Position numbers and translations under genes: made by a program. Positions 6,488 through 14,902 of a stretch of DNA of 22,941 bases are shown one piece after another (position 1 is the first letter of the stretch; each line of letters opens with the position of its first letter). Source of the DNA: Eisenbergiella sp963559585 (GTDB lineage: Bacteria > Bacillota > Clostridia > Lachnospirales > Lachnospiraceae); NCBI GenBank assembly GCA_963559585.1, contig CAUWLJ010000054.1, positions 1-22,941 of the forward strand. Reading direction: 5' to 3'. The notes under the pieces are model-generated. The model was not told where the DNA came from. It was given only the letters and a program-made list of their open reading frames with translations, and made no database searches.

Positions 6488-9400
6488 TCAGGCGTCTACT
6501 GCCGCCTGCATTTTTCCTTTCTTCTTTTTCTTATCAATGAGCAGATAAATAGCAGGCATGAGCAGCAGGGTCAGCACGGTGGATGCCAGCAGGCCGCCTA
6601 TAATAACCAGGGCCATGCCCTGCATGATCTGCGCGTTGTCCCCGATCCCAAGTGCCATGGGAACCATGGACAGGATGGTGGTCAGGGTGGTCATGAGGAT
6701 GGGGCGCAGACGGATACAGCCGGATTCGATCAGCGCCTCGTCCAGCGGCATTTCTTCTCTGAGCTGGTTGACGCTGTCCACGTAGAGGATACCGTTGTTT
6801 ACCACGATTCCTGCCAGCATCAAAAAGCCCATCAGGGACACCATGCTCAGGGTGGAGCCTGTAATAAACAGAAGTACCACGCTTCCTACCAGGCTGAAGG
6901 GAATGCACATCATCACCATCAGGGAAAACCTGGGCGATTCAAACTGCATGGCCATCACCAGAAATACCAGGAATACAGCGGTGAGAATGGCCTGGTAGAG
7001 CACGGCAAACTCCTCGTTCATCATTTCCGTCATCATGTCCTCAGCCAGCTCCACTCCCTCCGGCATGGCAAGGGTGGACAGTGCCCTGTCAATCTCCTCC
7101 TTGGCGGTATACTGGGCCTCCTGGGTGGTGGCCGCCGTCAGGCTGATTTCGTACATGCCGTCCACTTTGGTGATCGTCTGGGGCGCATCGGTGTACACCA
7201 CCTTGGCGATCTCCCGCACCGGAACCTGTTTTCCCTGAGAATTGGTGAGGGAGGCGTCCATCAGGCTGTTCACGCTGGAATACAGCCCCTCCGGGTACTC
7301 CAGGCGCACCTTGTATTCCGTGCCGTCCCTGGTGATGGTGAGGGCGTCCATTCCGCTCAGAATATTGTTCACGCTTCCCGCTGCCTGCACCGGCGTCATG
7401 CCGTAGTACATGGTCATGAGAGGATCTATTTCCAGCCGGGCGGCAGTGCTGGTATCCGACGCGGAGGAGGTCACCTTGATCACTCCGTCCACCCCTTCCA
7501 TCAGAGCCTGTGCCTGCCGGGCCGTCTCCTTCAGAATATCCATATCCCTTCCATGCAGGTTGATCTGGGTGGTGGCCGATGACATCATGCCGCTTCCCAT
7601 GGTACTTCCCCCCGAGGAGATCTGCAGCGTCATATCCGTGTAATCCCTGGTCAGGCCATTCCATTTCTCCACCACGTCAGCCGTGGAGATCTCCCGCTCC
7701 TTATCCAGGTAGGCGGACATGCTGGCAGTGGAGCCGCTTTCGATGGTCACACTGTAGGATTCCACCGCCTCCTCCGCCTGGGCCAGCTCCTCCAGCCTGG
7801 ACATGGCCTTTTCCTTTGCCTCCATGGTGGTTCCGGGGCGGAAGGAGGCCGTTACCTGTACGATTCCTTCATCTGCCGCAGGAATCAGCTCCATGTGGAT
7901 CTGGGTAAACATCAGCACCGCCGCCGCTGTGATTCCAAGAGTGATTAAAACCACGGCCGCTTTGCGGTGCAGGGCCTTTCCAAGAACCCTGCGGTATCCC
8001 CTGTTAAAGGACTCCAACGCCCGGTTGATAGGCATTTCCTTCTTTTCTATGGGTTTAAATATGGAAAAGAAAAGAGGCACCAGGGTCATGGCTGAGAGCA
8101 GGGAGGAGAGCATGGCAAACACGATGGTAAAGCCAAGCTGTCCGAACATCTGTCCCGCCAGATCGTCCACCGTTGCCATGGGCAGGTACACCACGATAGT
8201 GGTGATGGTGGAGGCGATGATGGAAAGCGTAACCACCCGGGTTCCATGGAGAGCCGCCTCCTTGAAGCTTTTTATGGTATCCCTGGCCCGGAAGCAGCTC
8301 TCGATCACCACGATGGAGTTATCCACGATCATACCGATGGCGATTACCAGGGAGCCAAGGGTGACCAGGTTCATGGAATAGCCCATCATGCTCATCAGGA
8401 TCAGCGTGGCAAGCAGGGAAATGGGCATGGAGCTTCCCACGATCAGGCTGGCCTTCAGATCGCCGAAAAACAGGAACAATACCGCCATAGAAATCACCAC
8501 GCCAAGGATCAGGGTCTTGCCCACCGACCAGAGGGAGGAGGTGATCGCATCGCCGGAATTGTACTGGACGGCCACCTGGATCCCGGGGTTCTTTTCCATG
8601 TACTCCGCTATGGTTTCCTTTACTTTGGAAGCGATCTGCACCACGCTGGCGCTCTGCTTCTTCTGAATGGAAATACTCACATTTTCTTTTCCGTTGCTTC
8701 TGCTGATGGTATCCGCTTCCTGCTTTGCCATGGATACCTCTGCAATATCGGACAGATGCACCACGCTTCCCGCCGCCGTGATAATGGGAACCTGCTCCAG
8801 CTTCTGGATGGTGTTGTACTCCATGGCGGCGCTGACCGCAATATCCTGGCTTCCCTGCACCACGCTTCCCGCAGGCATGGTAAAATCCACCGCCGCCAGG
8901 TAATTGGATACGGCGGACATGTTCAGGCCGTACTGCTTCAGCATATCCTCCCGCAGAAGGATACGGATATAATCCGTAGTACCGCCGGACACCTCCACCT
9001 GCGCCACATCCGTGATGGACTCCAGCTCGGGAACCAGACTGTCCTCCAGGATCTTGCGCAGATCCATCCCCTCCGCCGCGGAAGCGCTCAGGGTCATATC
9101 GGGGGTTTGAGAAATGTTCAGCTCCATCACCACAGGGCTGGAGGCATCCTCCGGCATACTCAGGCTGGCCGTGTCCAGCGCCGTGCGCAGATCGGAATAG
9201 CATTCGTCAATGTCCACGCCGTATTCATAGGTAAACATCACCATGGACAGGTTTTCAGAGGACTGGGCGGTGACGGAGTCCACTCCGTTCAGGGAAGCCC
9301 CCGCCTCCTCCACCACGTCGCTCACCAGCTTCTGCACGCTCTCGGGATCTGCGCCCGGATAGGTGGTCATCACGATCAACATAGGCATGTCCATATCCGG

Positions 9401-9511
9401 TGTCAGCTGCATTTTAAAGCCGGGTATGGAGGCCAGGCCGAATACCGCAAGGGAAAGGATGATCAGGATGACGGAGACCGGTCTTTTCAGGGCTGATTTC
9501 GTCAGGTTCAT
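6488..9511 (-). CDS. Efflux RND transporter permease subunit (AcrB/SwrC-like)
   Basis: A 1007-residue proton-driven exporter of the HAE-type RND superfamily with the usual two-fold layout: a first helix (VSVILIILSLAVFGLASIPG), a large extracellular loop, a six-helix block, a second loop and a second six-helix block. The TM4 motif AIGMIVDNSIVVIE carries the proton-relay acid Asp397. TM10 reads LAGIVVNNGILYVD, with Asn where AcrB has Lys940, as in SwrC-type Gram-positive pumps. Length is normal and no break is seen. The ATG overlaps the adaptor stop by 4 bp (ATGA), so the two are translationally coupled. Likely substrates are drugs, surfactants or lipids; the sequence does not say which. Confidence 0.93.
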   Translation of the reverse strand: MNLTKSALKRPVSVILIILSLAVFGLASIPGFKMQLTPDMDMPMLIVMTTYPGADPESVQKLVSDVVEEAGASLNGVDSVTAQSSENLSMVMFTYEYGVDIDECYSDLRTALDTASLSMPEDASSPVVMELNISQTPDMTLSASAAEGMDLRKILEDSLVPELESITDVAQVEVSGGTTDYIRILLREDMLKQYGLNMSAVSNYLAAVDFTMPAGSVVQGSQDIAVSAAMEYNTIQKLEQVPIITAAGSVVHLSDIAEVSMAKQEADTISRSNGKENVSISIQKKQSASVVQIASKVKETIAEYMEKNPGIQVAVQYNSGDAITSSLWSVGKTLILGVVISMAVLFLFFGDLKASLIVGSSMPISLLATLILMSMMGYSMNLVTLGSLVIAIGMIVDNSIVVIESCFRARDTIKSFKEAALHGTRVVTLSIIASTITTIVVYLPMATVDDLAGQMFGQLGFTIVFAMLSSLLSAMTLVPLFFSIFKPIEKKEMPINRALESFNRGYRRVLGKALHRKAAVVLITLGITAAAVLMFTQIHMELIPAADEGIVQVTASFRPGTTMEAKEKAMSRLEELAQAEEAVESYSVTIESGSTASMSAYLDKEREISTADVVEKWNGLTRDYTDMTLQISSGGSTMGSGMMSSATTQINLHGRDMDILKETARQAQALMEGVDGVIKVTSSASDTSTAARLEIDPLMTMYYGMTPVQAAGSVNNILSGMDALTITRDGTEYKVRLEYPEGLYSSVNSLMDASLTNSQGKQVPVREIAKVVYTDAPQTITKVDGMYEISLTAATTQEAQYTAKEEIDRALSTLAMPEGVELAEDMMTEMMNEEFAVLYQAILTAVFLVFLVMAMQFESPRFSLMVMMCIPFSLVGSVVLLFITGSTLSMVSLMGFLMLAGIVVNNGILYVDSVNQLREEMPLDEALIESGCIRLRPILMTTLTTILSMVPMALGIGDNAQIMQGMALVIIGGLLASTVLTLLLMPAIYLLIDKKKKKGKMQAAVDA

Positions 9512-11784
9512 CCTTCCGCCTCCTCCGTCACTACGCGCACCTTCGCGCCGTCCGTAAGCTGGGGAGACCAGGAGCGGATCACCACATCCTCCTCCGTCAG
9601 TCCCTCCGTAATCTCGATCTGATCCTCATTGTAGGTTCCGGTCTGTACCTGGGTTCTGACTGCGGTATCGCCCTCCACACGGTACACGTAGGCCGTATCT
9701 CCCTCAAAATAAACCGCGTCATAGGGAATCAGAAGCACATCCTGTGCCCGGTAGGTATCTGCGGTGATTTTTACGGTCACGCCGTTTGCCAGACTGCTTC
9801 CCTCTGCCGCCGCCTTCACCTCAAACAGACTGGTTTTAGGATCCACCGACTGTCCCACCTGGGTGATGGCCGCGTCGCAGGTCTGGCCGTTTCTCTCCAG
9901 AGTGATGGACTGGCCGGGCGCCAGATGGTTCTTCACCGCCTCGCTCACGTAGAAGGTGATGGTCATGGAATCCTTGTTGGAGATCACGTACACCGGGTTT
10001 CCGGCGCTGACCATACCGAAATCATCCACGTTTTTCTGCTCAATGGTGCCTGAAATAGGGGCGGTGAGCACATAGTTATCCAGCTGCATCCGGGCGCTGG
10101 CAATACCAATATCTGAGGAAGCGATCTGATTGGCCAGGGTGGCAGCCGTATCCTGATAGGCCTGCCCGTTCTGAATGCCATACTGGATCTGGGCATTTTT
10201 CAGGTTGTCCTCATAGTAGTCGATGGTGTCCGCCGTGGTGGACTGGGCCGTCTGGGCGGATTCGATATTGCCGTCCATGGATTTTAAATTGCTCTCCAGA
10301 GTGGCGGCCTGGGACTTGAGGGAAGCGATCTGCGAAGCATAGGAGGCCACACTGCTGTCCATGCGTCCCTCGCCAATATCTGCGGGGCTGTAGCCCGCGG
10401 CAATCAGCTCACGAGTGGCATCAAAGGGAGCTTTGGCCTTCAGATACTCTGCATAAGGCTTTTTCTTCGGTTTCTCTCCGGTTCCCGGATCCGCTGCCAA
10501 GCCTTCCCCGCCGGATGTATTCGTAACGGACAGAAGCTTATACTCCTCGTTTCCATCCACAGCCAGGGCGGTGGAAGATACCTGCCCCGGCCTCTCATGT
10601 CTGCGTATCTGCTCCAGGGTCAGTCTCTGTTCCTTTTCCCCTCCTCTGCCGCTGGACGCGGCAGGGATAACGGTATCATGTAAGCTGCAGGACACTGCTG
10701 CCGCCGTCTCCTTCTGTCCATCCGATTCCTGCTTCTTTTCCGGCGGCTCAGAAACAGGCTCCGTCTGCCGGATCGTTTCTGCCGCTTCGCTCTCCTGCGT
10801 GTCCTGTGAATCAGCCTTTCCTTCTGTTTCCGCAGACTCCTTCTCTCCTTCAGGCTCCGGAGGTGCTTCGGAGGAAACCTCCTCTATCCCCCCGCCTTCC
10901 TCAGTGGATGGAGGCGTGGTATCTCCTCCCTGCTGTCCGGACTCCTCTTCTGCATCAGGCTCAGATGGGACAGGCTCAGATGGTCTCTCCTGAGCCGCAC
11001 CGCCTTCCTCTCCTGCCGCCGGCGGAGGATCTCCTGCTCCTGACTGATTTGCCGCATCCTCTTCCTCCTGGCTGGTATAATATTCCTCCTTCCAGTTAGG
11101 CTCATTGGCGGGATCCGCCTTCCACTGCCAGATCCCTGTTGCGGGATTCTGCACCACCAGCTGCTTTGCCTTCGCGGCCATGCCCTTCATCCCGTCGTAA
11201 CCGTTTTCCATATCGCTGATACTGTTGTTGATCTTATCAAGCGCGTCCTGCATATCCTCCCTGGCCTCCCGGGCATCGGCCACGGAATCACCGGCGGTGC
11301 TGTACTGCTTCTTCGCCTGATCGATCTGGAACTGAATGCTGTTGATGCTGTTCTCCATGTTCAGGTTGCTCATCACCTGAGTTGATCCCAGCGTCCTCTG
11401 AGCGGCCAGCTCCGCTCCCTGTCTGGTAAGCTGGGCAGACTCCAGCTGCAGTCTGGCCGCTTCGTCGTCGATACGCACCAGAACGCTTCCTGCCTCCACA
11501 TAATCTCCCACCTCAAAATTCACTTCCGTCACTTCCCCGGACACCAGAGGCACGATACTCACCTGCTCCTGAGGGCTCACCGTTCCCACAAACGTACCGG
11601 ATACCGCCATCGTTCCCCTCACAGGGGCCTCTGCCGATACGGCTATCGCCGCCTGCTCCATCGTCTCCGTTTCAGGCTGTGCATCTGCCTGGCCGCATCC
11701 GCCAAGCCCCACGGCCACAGCCAGGCCCAGGGCCAGACCTGTCGTCCATTTTTTCTTTTTCTTCATTCGTTCCAACCTTTCCAT
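9508..11784 (-). CDS. RND efflux adaptor lipoprotein with a large acidic insertion
   Basis: A membrane fusion protein of the HlyD/AcrA family. It has a signal peptide with lipobox LGGC (Cys30), a biotinyl-lipoyl half (about 60-110), a coiled-coil arm (about 112-210), the returning coil (about 475-570), the second lipoyl half (YVLTAPISGTIEQKNV), then beta-barrel and membrane-proximal domains. At 758 residues it is far longer than the usual ~400. The excess is residues ~236-440, rich in Glu/Pro/Ser/Gly and lying at the tip of the hairpin, where Gram-negative adaptors touch TolC. The first ATG has GGAGG only 2 nt away. The ATG six codons later (11766) has AAAGG at 9 nt and gives a standard lipoprotein start; it is a serious alternative. 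Confidence 0.88.
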   Translation of the reverse strand: MERLERMKKKKKWTTGLALGLAVAVGLGGCGQADAQPETETMEQAAIAVSAEAPVRGTMAVSGTFVGTVSPQEQVSIVPLVSGEVTEVNFEVGDYVEAGSVLVRIDDEAARLQLESAQLTRQGAELAAQRTLGSTQVMSNLNMENSINSIQFQIDQAKKQYSTAGDSVADAREAREDMQDALDKINNSISDMENGYDGMKGMAAKAKQLVVQNPATGIWQWKADPANEPNWKEEYYTSQEEEDAANQSGAGDPPPAAGEEGGAAQERPSEPVPSEPDAEEESGQQGGDTTPPSTEEGGGIEEVSSEAPPEPEGEKESAETEGKADSQDTQESEAAETIRQTEPVSEPPEKKQESDGQKETAAAVSCSLHDTVIPAASSGRGGEKEQRLTLEQIRRHERPGQVSSTALAVDGNEEYKLLSVTNTSGGEGLAADPGTGEKPKKKPYAEYLKAKAPFDATRELIAAGYSPADIGEGRMDSSVASYASQIASLKSQAATLESNLKSMDGNIESAQTAQSTTADTIDYYEDNLKNAQIQYGIQNGQAYQDTAATLANQIASSDIGIASARMQLDNYVLTAPISGTIEQKNVDDFGMVSAGNPVYVISNKDSMTITFYVSEAVKNHLAPGQSITLERNGQTCDAAITQVGQSVDPKTSLFEVKAAAEGSSLANGVTVKITADTYRAQDVLLIPYDAVYFEGDTAYVYRVEGDTAVRTQVQTGTYNEDQIEITEGLTEEDVVIRSWSPQLTDGAKVRVVTEEAEG

Positions 11785-11884
11785 AACCTCCCGGCAGAAC
11801 CGCGCCGGCTGGCCCTGCTTTTATTCCCGCAGGCAGCAAGCCAGGCAGCCAGGCCTGCATGAATATCTGACGACTGCCGCAGAC

Positions 11885-11951
11885 GTCAAAGCCCCGCTGC
11901 TGCGCAGCGCTGCAAGCCTGATGCCCTGATACCTGCAGCGGGGTTTTTGAC
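11885..11951. repeat. Long stem-loop in the RND operon leader
   Basis: GTCAAA plus CCCCGCTGC (11885-11900) pairs with GCAGCGGGG plus TTTGAC (11935-11951), a 15-bp stem with one small internal mismatch. The loop holds a 10-bp palindrome, GCAGCGCTGC (11904-11913). It lies between the promoter at 11992-12020 and the adaptor start, so it is transcribed in the leader. With no T-run it looks like an mRNA structure or attenuator component, not a simple terminator. Confidence 0.6.
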
Positions 11952-11961
11952 TTCATTTTAC

Positions 11962-11974
11962 TTAGCACCGCTAA
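11962..11974. promoter_or_regulatory. Candidate MarR operator
   Basis: TTAGC-ACC-GCTAA is a 13-bp perfect dyad located about 10-25 bp downstream of the predicted RND operon start site, where a bound dimer would block transcription. MarR proteins bind short AT-edged palindromes and usually act on adjacent divergent genes. Assignment to the neighbouring regulator is inferred from position. Confidence 0.4.
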
Positions 11975-11991
11975 TTATTTTTTCGTTTTAC

Positions 11992-12020
11992 ATTCTATAC
12001 ATACGCTGATATGAAGTCAA
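11992..12020 (-). promoter_or_regulatory. Sigma-A-type promoter of the RND operon
   Basis: Minus-strand TTGACT (-35, 12015-12020), a 17-bp spacer and TAGAAT (-10, 11992-11997) form a strong promoter. The leader is about 200 nt. The 10-bp word containing the -35 (12011-12020) recurs in inverted orientation at 11947-11956, bracketing the start site and the candidate operator. Confidence 0.7.
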
Positions 12021-12098
12021 TTAAAAAAGAATAAAATATGTGGGCTCTGCCAATATGTAATGAGACGTGAAAACATGCTTCAGGTAACAGGCAGCAGC

Positions 12099-12269
12099 TC
12101 AGGAGTGAGCGGGCGTTACTGTTCACGGCAGGCCCGTAAACAGTAACTTTCGCGGGCCTATTGAAAGTTTTTGCTGCGCAAAAGAGGCCCGCTCACTCCT
12201 GAATCACATTCTTACGCCTCAAACGGCAGGCGTTTGAGGCTGCTGTGAACAGTAACGAGCGGGCCTGCC
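12099..12269. repeat. Cluster of nested and overlapping inverted repeats
   Basis: Between the RND and MarR promoters lie a 16-bp perfect inverted repeat (12099-12114/12187-12202), a 12-bp one (12115-12126/12245-12256), a 10-bp one (12127-12136/12260-12269), and a tight 10-bp hairpin with a 5-nt loop (12216-12225/12231-12240). Smaller stems lie at 12145-12151/12163-12169 and 12169-12174/12178-12183. GTTACTGTT (12115-12123) can pair either with 12139-12147 or with 12248-12256, so the folds compete. No open frame or transposase is present. It resembles a modular palindromic (REP/BIME-like) element or a structured RNA. Confidence 0.8.
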
Positions 12270-12296
12270 GGCGCCCCGAATGCGGCCTGCAGCCCT

Positions 12297-12325
12297 TTTC
12301 AATTCCCCCTTCCCCATGCTATACT
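12297..12325 (+). promoter_or_regulatory. Extended -10 promoter of the marR-type gene
   Basis: TGCTATACT (12317-12325) is an extended -10 box with a weak -35 (TTTCAA, 12297-12302) at 17 bp. Transcription would start near 12332, giving a leader of about 23 nt before the ATG. Confidence 0.5.
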
Positions 12326-12354
12326 GGATTTATTTCAAAACAAGGAGACCGCAC

Positions 12355-12831
12355 ATGACTGATTTTGAAAAAGCCCCTTTTGAGCTGATCCGCAAATTTC
12401 ATCGCTTCAGGCTGAACGCCTTCCCCATGCCTCTGCCTGAGGGGGAGCTTCTGACCCTTGCTCTGATCGGGGAGCTGAATCGTGAAAAAGGGGCGGAGCA
12501 CACGCTGGTGTCCACCCTGGCAGAGGAGCAGCATATTTCTGTCCCCACCATTTCCCGCTGTCTGCGCAGACTGGAGGAGAAAGGGCTGATCCTGAAGCTG
12601 GAAAGCCCCGCCGACCGCCGCAGCACCTGCGTCAGCCTGACCGACGAAGGACAGCGGATGCTCGACGAGGCCTGCCAGACCGTGTCTGCTTTTATCCGAA
12701 AAGTATTTTCCCATCTGGGAGAGGAAGAGCTGCGGCAGTTTTTTATCACCTACGACAGGATCTATGAGGCCTTTGCCCTGGAATACGAAGCTCTGGCCCC
12801 CGTTTCCGGTCAGTTCGACCGCACCTCCTGA
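12355..12831 (+). CDS. MarR family transcriptional regulator
   Basis: A 158-residue winged-helix regulator. Helix-turn-helix region: HTLVSTLAEEQHISVPTISR, then CLRRLEEKGLILKLE. The wing contains the diagnostic SPADRRSTCVSLTDEGQRML (MarR proteins have D-x-R-x3-L-T-x2-G). Flanking helices would form the dimer interface. The start at 12355 is chosen for AAGGAG at 7 nt; an in-frame ATG at 12280 lies upstream of the promoter. The gene is divergent from the RND operon, the classic arrangement for a MarR repressor that responds to pump substrates. Its 3' end overlaps the convergent ABC permease gene by 22 bp. Confidence 0.9.
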   Translation: MTDFEKAPFELIRKFHRFRLNAFPMPLPEGELLTLALIGELNREKGAEHTLVSTLAEEQHISVPTISRCLRRLEEKGLILKLESPADRRSTCVSLTDEGQRMLDEACQTVSAFIRKVFSHLGEEELRQFFITYDRIYEAFALEYEALAPVSGQFDRTS

Positions 12832-13889
12832 CGCATAAATCCCACATAAGAAGCACAGAACGCTGCCAGCATCAGAGCGATAAGGCCAATCAGATGCGGC
12901 CATACCAGAAGCAGGCTCTGGCCCAGGGGAAGATAGCCTGAAATGGCTCCTTCCATCTGGCTCATGGTCACCACATTCACGGAACGGACTGCCGGATTCA
13001 TGATAGTGGACGCAGCCTCGCTGTACAGGTAGTAGGGCGATATGCGGTTCAGGTTCAGCTCCAGCGTATAATTATCCACCGAATTCATCAGCGCGGCGAA
13101 CTGAGTATCCACCGGGTAGACGGCGCTGGCAATCATGCTGGCAAACAGGCTCATAAAAATAGCGAAAAAGATCCACAGAGCGATCACCGCCAGGGCTGAG
13201 GTGGCGGAATGACGGCACACCACAGAGAAAAAAATGGACAGCCCCAGCCAGAAGGCCATGTATACCACCGTGAAAACCAGGAAGAAGAAGATGCGGAATA
13301 CCTCCTCCGCCTCCGGCAGAAGCCCGGTTGCCAGAATTCCTGCAGCTCCGATCAGGATACCCATGGAAAAAACCATAATGGTAATCACAGTGGCTCCTGC
13401 CAGAAACTTTCCTATTATAATGGAATCCCGATAGATGGGCTGGGCCACCAGACGGTTCAGGGTACCCGCCGTGCGTTCCCCGTTTATGGCGTCAAAGCCC
13501 AGCACCAGACCCACAAAGGGCCCCAGAAGGCCGATAAAGCTCAGGAAAGAGGGCATACTGCTCCCGCCCGAGGTATAGAGGGAAAGGAACAGATACAGAT
13601 AAGAGCCCTCCGCCTCTGAGACTGCCGTCACCGCGCCGTACAGGCTGGCCAGACTGGCTGCATAAATCAGGAGAAGAATGATCAGAAAGCGGCGGCTTCT
13701 CAGCTGATCCGCCAGCTCCTTATGGTAAAGCGCCCACAGGCCTGTGCTGCCCTTTCCTGCGCTCTGCGCCCAGCGATTTACACATTTCTTCATTCCCGCG
13801 GCCCAGCCGCCGGCATTTTTGACGCTGACAGCTTTGCTGTCGTTCTCCCCTCCTTTTGTCATTTCTCTGGATAAATTTTCTATTTTCAT
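12810..13889 (-). CDS. ABC-2 type transporter permease
   Basis: A 359-residue membrane component of an ABC exporter. After a cytoplasmic N-terminus and the elbow (LWALYHKELADQLRSRRFLI) come six or so membrane helices, including FLIILLLIYAASLASLYGA, VITIMVFSMGILIGAAGIL and ALAVIALWIFFAIFMSLFA. The loop GFDAINGERTAGTLNRLVAQPI matches the E-R-x-x-G-T-L coupling motif of ABC-2 permeases. The start at 13889 has AGGAGG 8 nt upstream and gives an ATGA overlap with the ATPase stop; an ATG at 13916 lies inside the ATPase gene and is unlikely. It is the third gene of the NEW3-ATPase-permease operon. Confidence 0.9.
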   Translation of the reverse strand: MKIENLSREMTKGGENDSKAVSVKNAGGWAAGMKKCVNRWAQSAGKGSTGLWALYHKELADQLRSRRFLIILLLIYAASLASLYGAVTAVSEAEGSYLYLFLSLYTSGGSSMPSFLSFIGLLGPFVGLVLGFDAINGERTAGTLNRLVAQPIYRDSIIIGKFLAGATVITIMVFSMGILIGAAGILATGLLPEAEEVFRIFFFLVFTVVYMAFWLGLSIFFSVVCRHSATSALAVIALWIFFAIFMSLFASMIASAVYPVDTQFAALMNSVDNYTLELNLNRISPYYLYSEAASTIMNPAVRSVNVVTMSQMEGAISGYLPLGQSLLLVWPHLIGLIALMLAAFCASYVGFMRQEVRSN

Positions 13890-14899
13890 GCCTGATTCCT
13901 CCTGTGCCACTGCCATTTGGGGAGCGCACGGCGTGCAGAGGGCGCGCTTTCCTGTCCTGCTTTTTCAAAATACATATGGTAGATCTCATCCAGATCCCCG
14001 CCGCGCTGGTGCAGATGGAGCACCGTCACGCCGTTGGCCGCCAGCAGGGGAACCAGGGCCGGACGCAGATCAGCTTTGGAGAAAATGGTAAGACGGTTCT
14101 TCTCCCGCTCCACCTCCTCCACACCCTCCTGCTGCCGGATCAACATACATACTGCCTCACTGCAGGGCTCCAGCTCCAGTTCCAGACTGTAATGGTTTTC
14201 CTTCTGTACCTGCGCTCCCAGCTCGTCGATGCCTCCGCAGGCAACCAGATCACCGTTTACAAAGATCCCCACCCTGTCGCAGATCTGCTGGATCTGGTAG
14301 AGCTGATGGGAGGAAATGAGCACCGTGCGTCCATCCTCCTGCGCCAGCTCCCGGATCAGGGACAGAAGCTGCCTCATGCCCTCCGGGTCAATACCCAGAG
14401 TGGGCTCATCCATGATGATGACCTGTGGATCCTTCATCAGCGCGTCCGCCACTCCCAGTCTCTGCCGCATACCTTTGGAATAGGTGCCCACCCTCCGGTC
14501 AGCATCCTTCGTCATACCCACCCGCTCCAGAAGCGACTCGATTCTCTCCTCCAGCTCCTGCCCTTCCAGGCCGTTCAGCTTTCCCGTAAATCTCAGATTC
14601 TGGCGTCCCGTCATTTCAGAATAAAAGCCCACGTTATCGGGCAGATACCCTACCCGCCGCTTCACCTCGATCGGATTCCTGCGGCAGTCAAGCCCTCCGA
14701 TGAACGCACAGCCCTCCGAGGGCTCCGTCAGCCCCAGAAGCATCAGGATCGTGGTGGTCTTGCCCGCTCCGTTGGGCCCCAGCAGCCCGAATACCTCCCC
14801 TTTCCTGATAGCAAGATTCAGGTGGTTCACCGCCGTCTTGTCTCCATACCTTTTGGTAAGGTTCTGTGTCATAATGATGGTCTGCATGTTCGTTTCCAT
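13886..14899 (-). CDS. ABC transporter ATP-binding protein
   Basis: A 337-residue ATPase of the drug/lipid exporter type. Walker A is GPNGAGKT (41-48), the signature is YSKGMRQ (140-146, a common LSGGQ variant), Walker B is IIMDEP (161-166), and the switch histidine is H198 (ISSHQL). The Q-loop position reads GYLPDNVGFY, as in many ABC-2 ATPases. A C-terminal ~120-residue extension follows the nucleotide-binding domain, ending in a basic tail. It starts 3 nt after the NEW3 gene stop, with AAGG 6 nt before the ATG, and overlaps the permease gene by 4 bp. Together they would form one exporter; the substrate is unknown. Confidence 0.94.
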   Translation of the reverse strand: METNMQTIIMTQNLTKRYGDKTAVNHLNLAIRKGEVFGLLGPNGAGKTTTILMLLGLTEPSEGCAFIGGLDCRRNPIEVKRRVGYLPDNVGFYSEMTGRQNLRFTGKLNGLEGQELEERIESLLERVGMTKDADRRVGTYSKGMRQRLGVADALMKDPQVIIMDEPTLGIDPEGMRQLLSLIRELAQEDGRTVLISSHQLYQIQQICDRVGIFVNGDLVACGGIDELGAQVQKENHYSLELELEPCSEAVCMLIRQQEGVEEVEREKNRLTIFSKADLRPALVPLLAANGVTVLHLHQRGGDLDEIYHMYFEKAGQESAPSARRALPKWQWHRRNQA

Positions 14900-14902
14900 A
14901 GA

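Noticed and set aside
6371..7582. Long plus-strand open frame, His/Gln-rich, opposite the RND pump
   Set aside because: Antisense shadow of a GC-rich gene; no ribosome site, no recognisable domain, composition typical of a reversed coding strand. The same applies to 8246-9496, 13856-15361 and 17130-18425.
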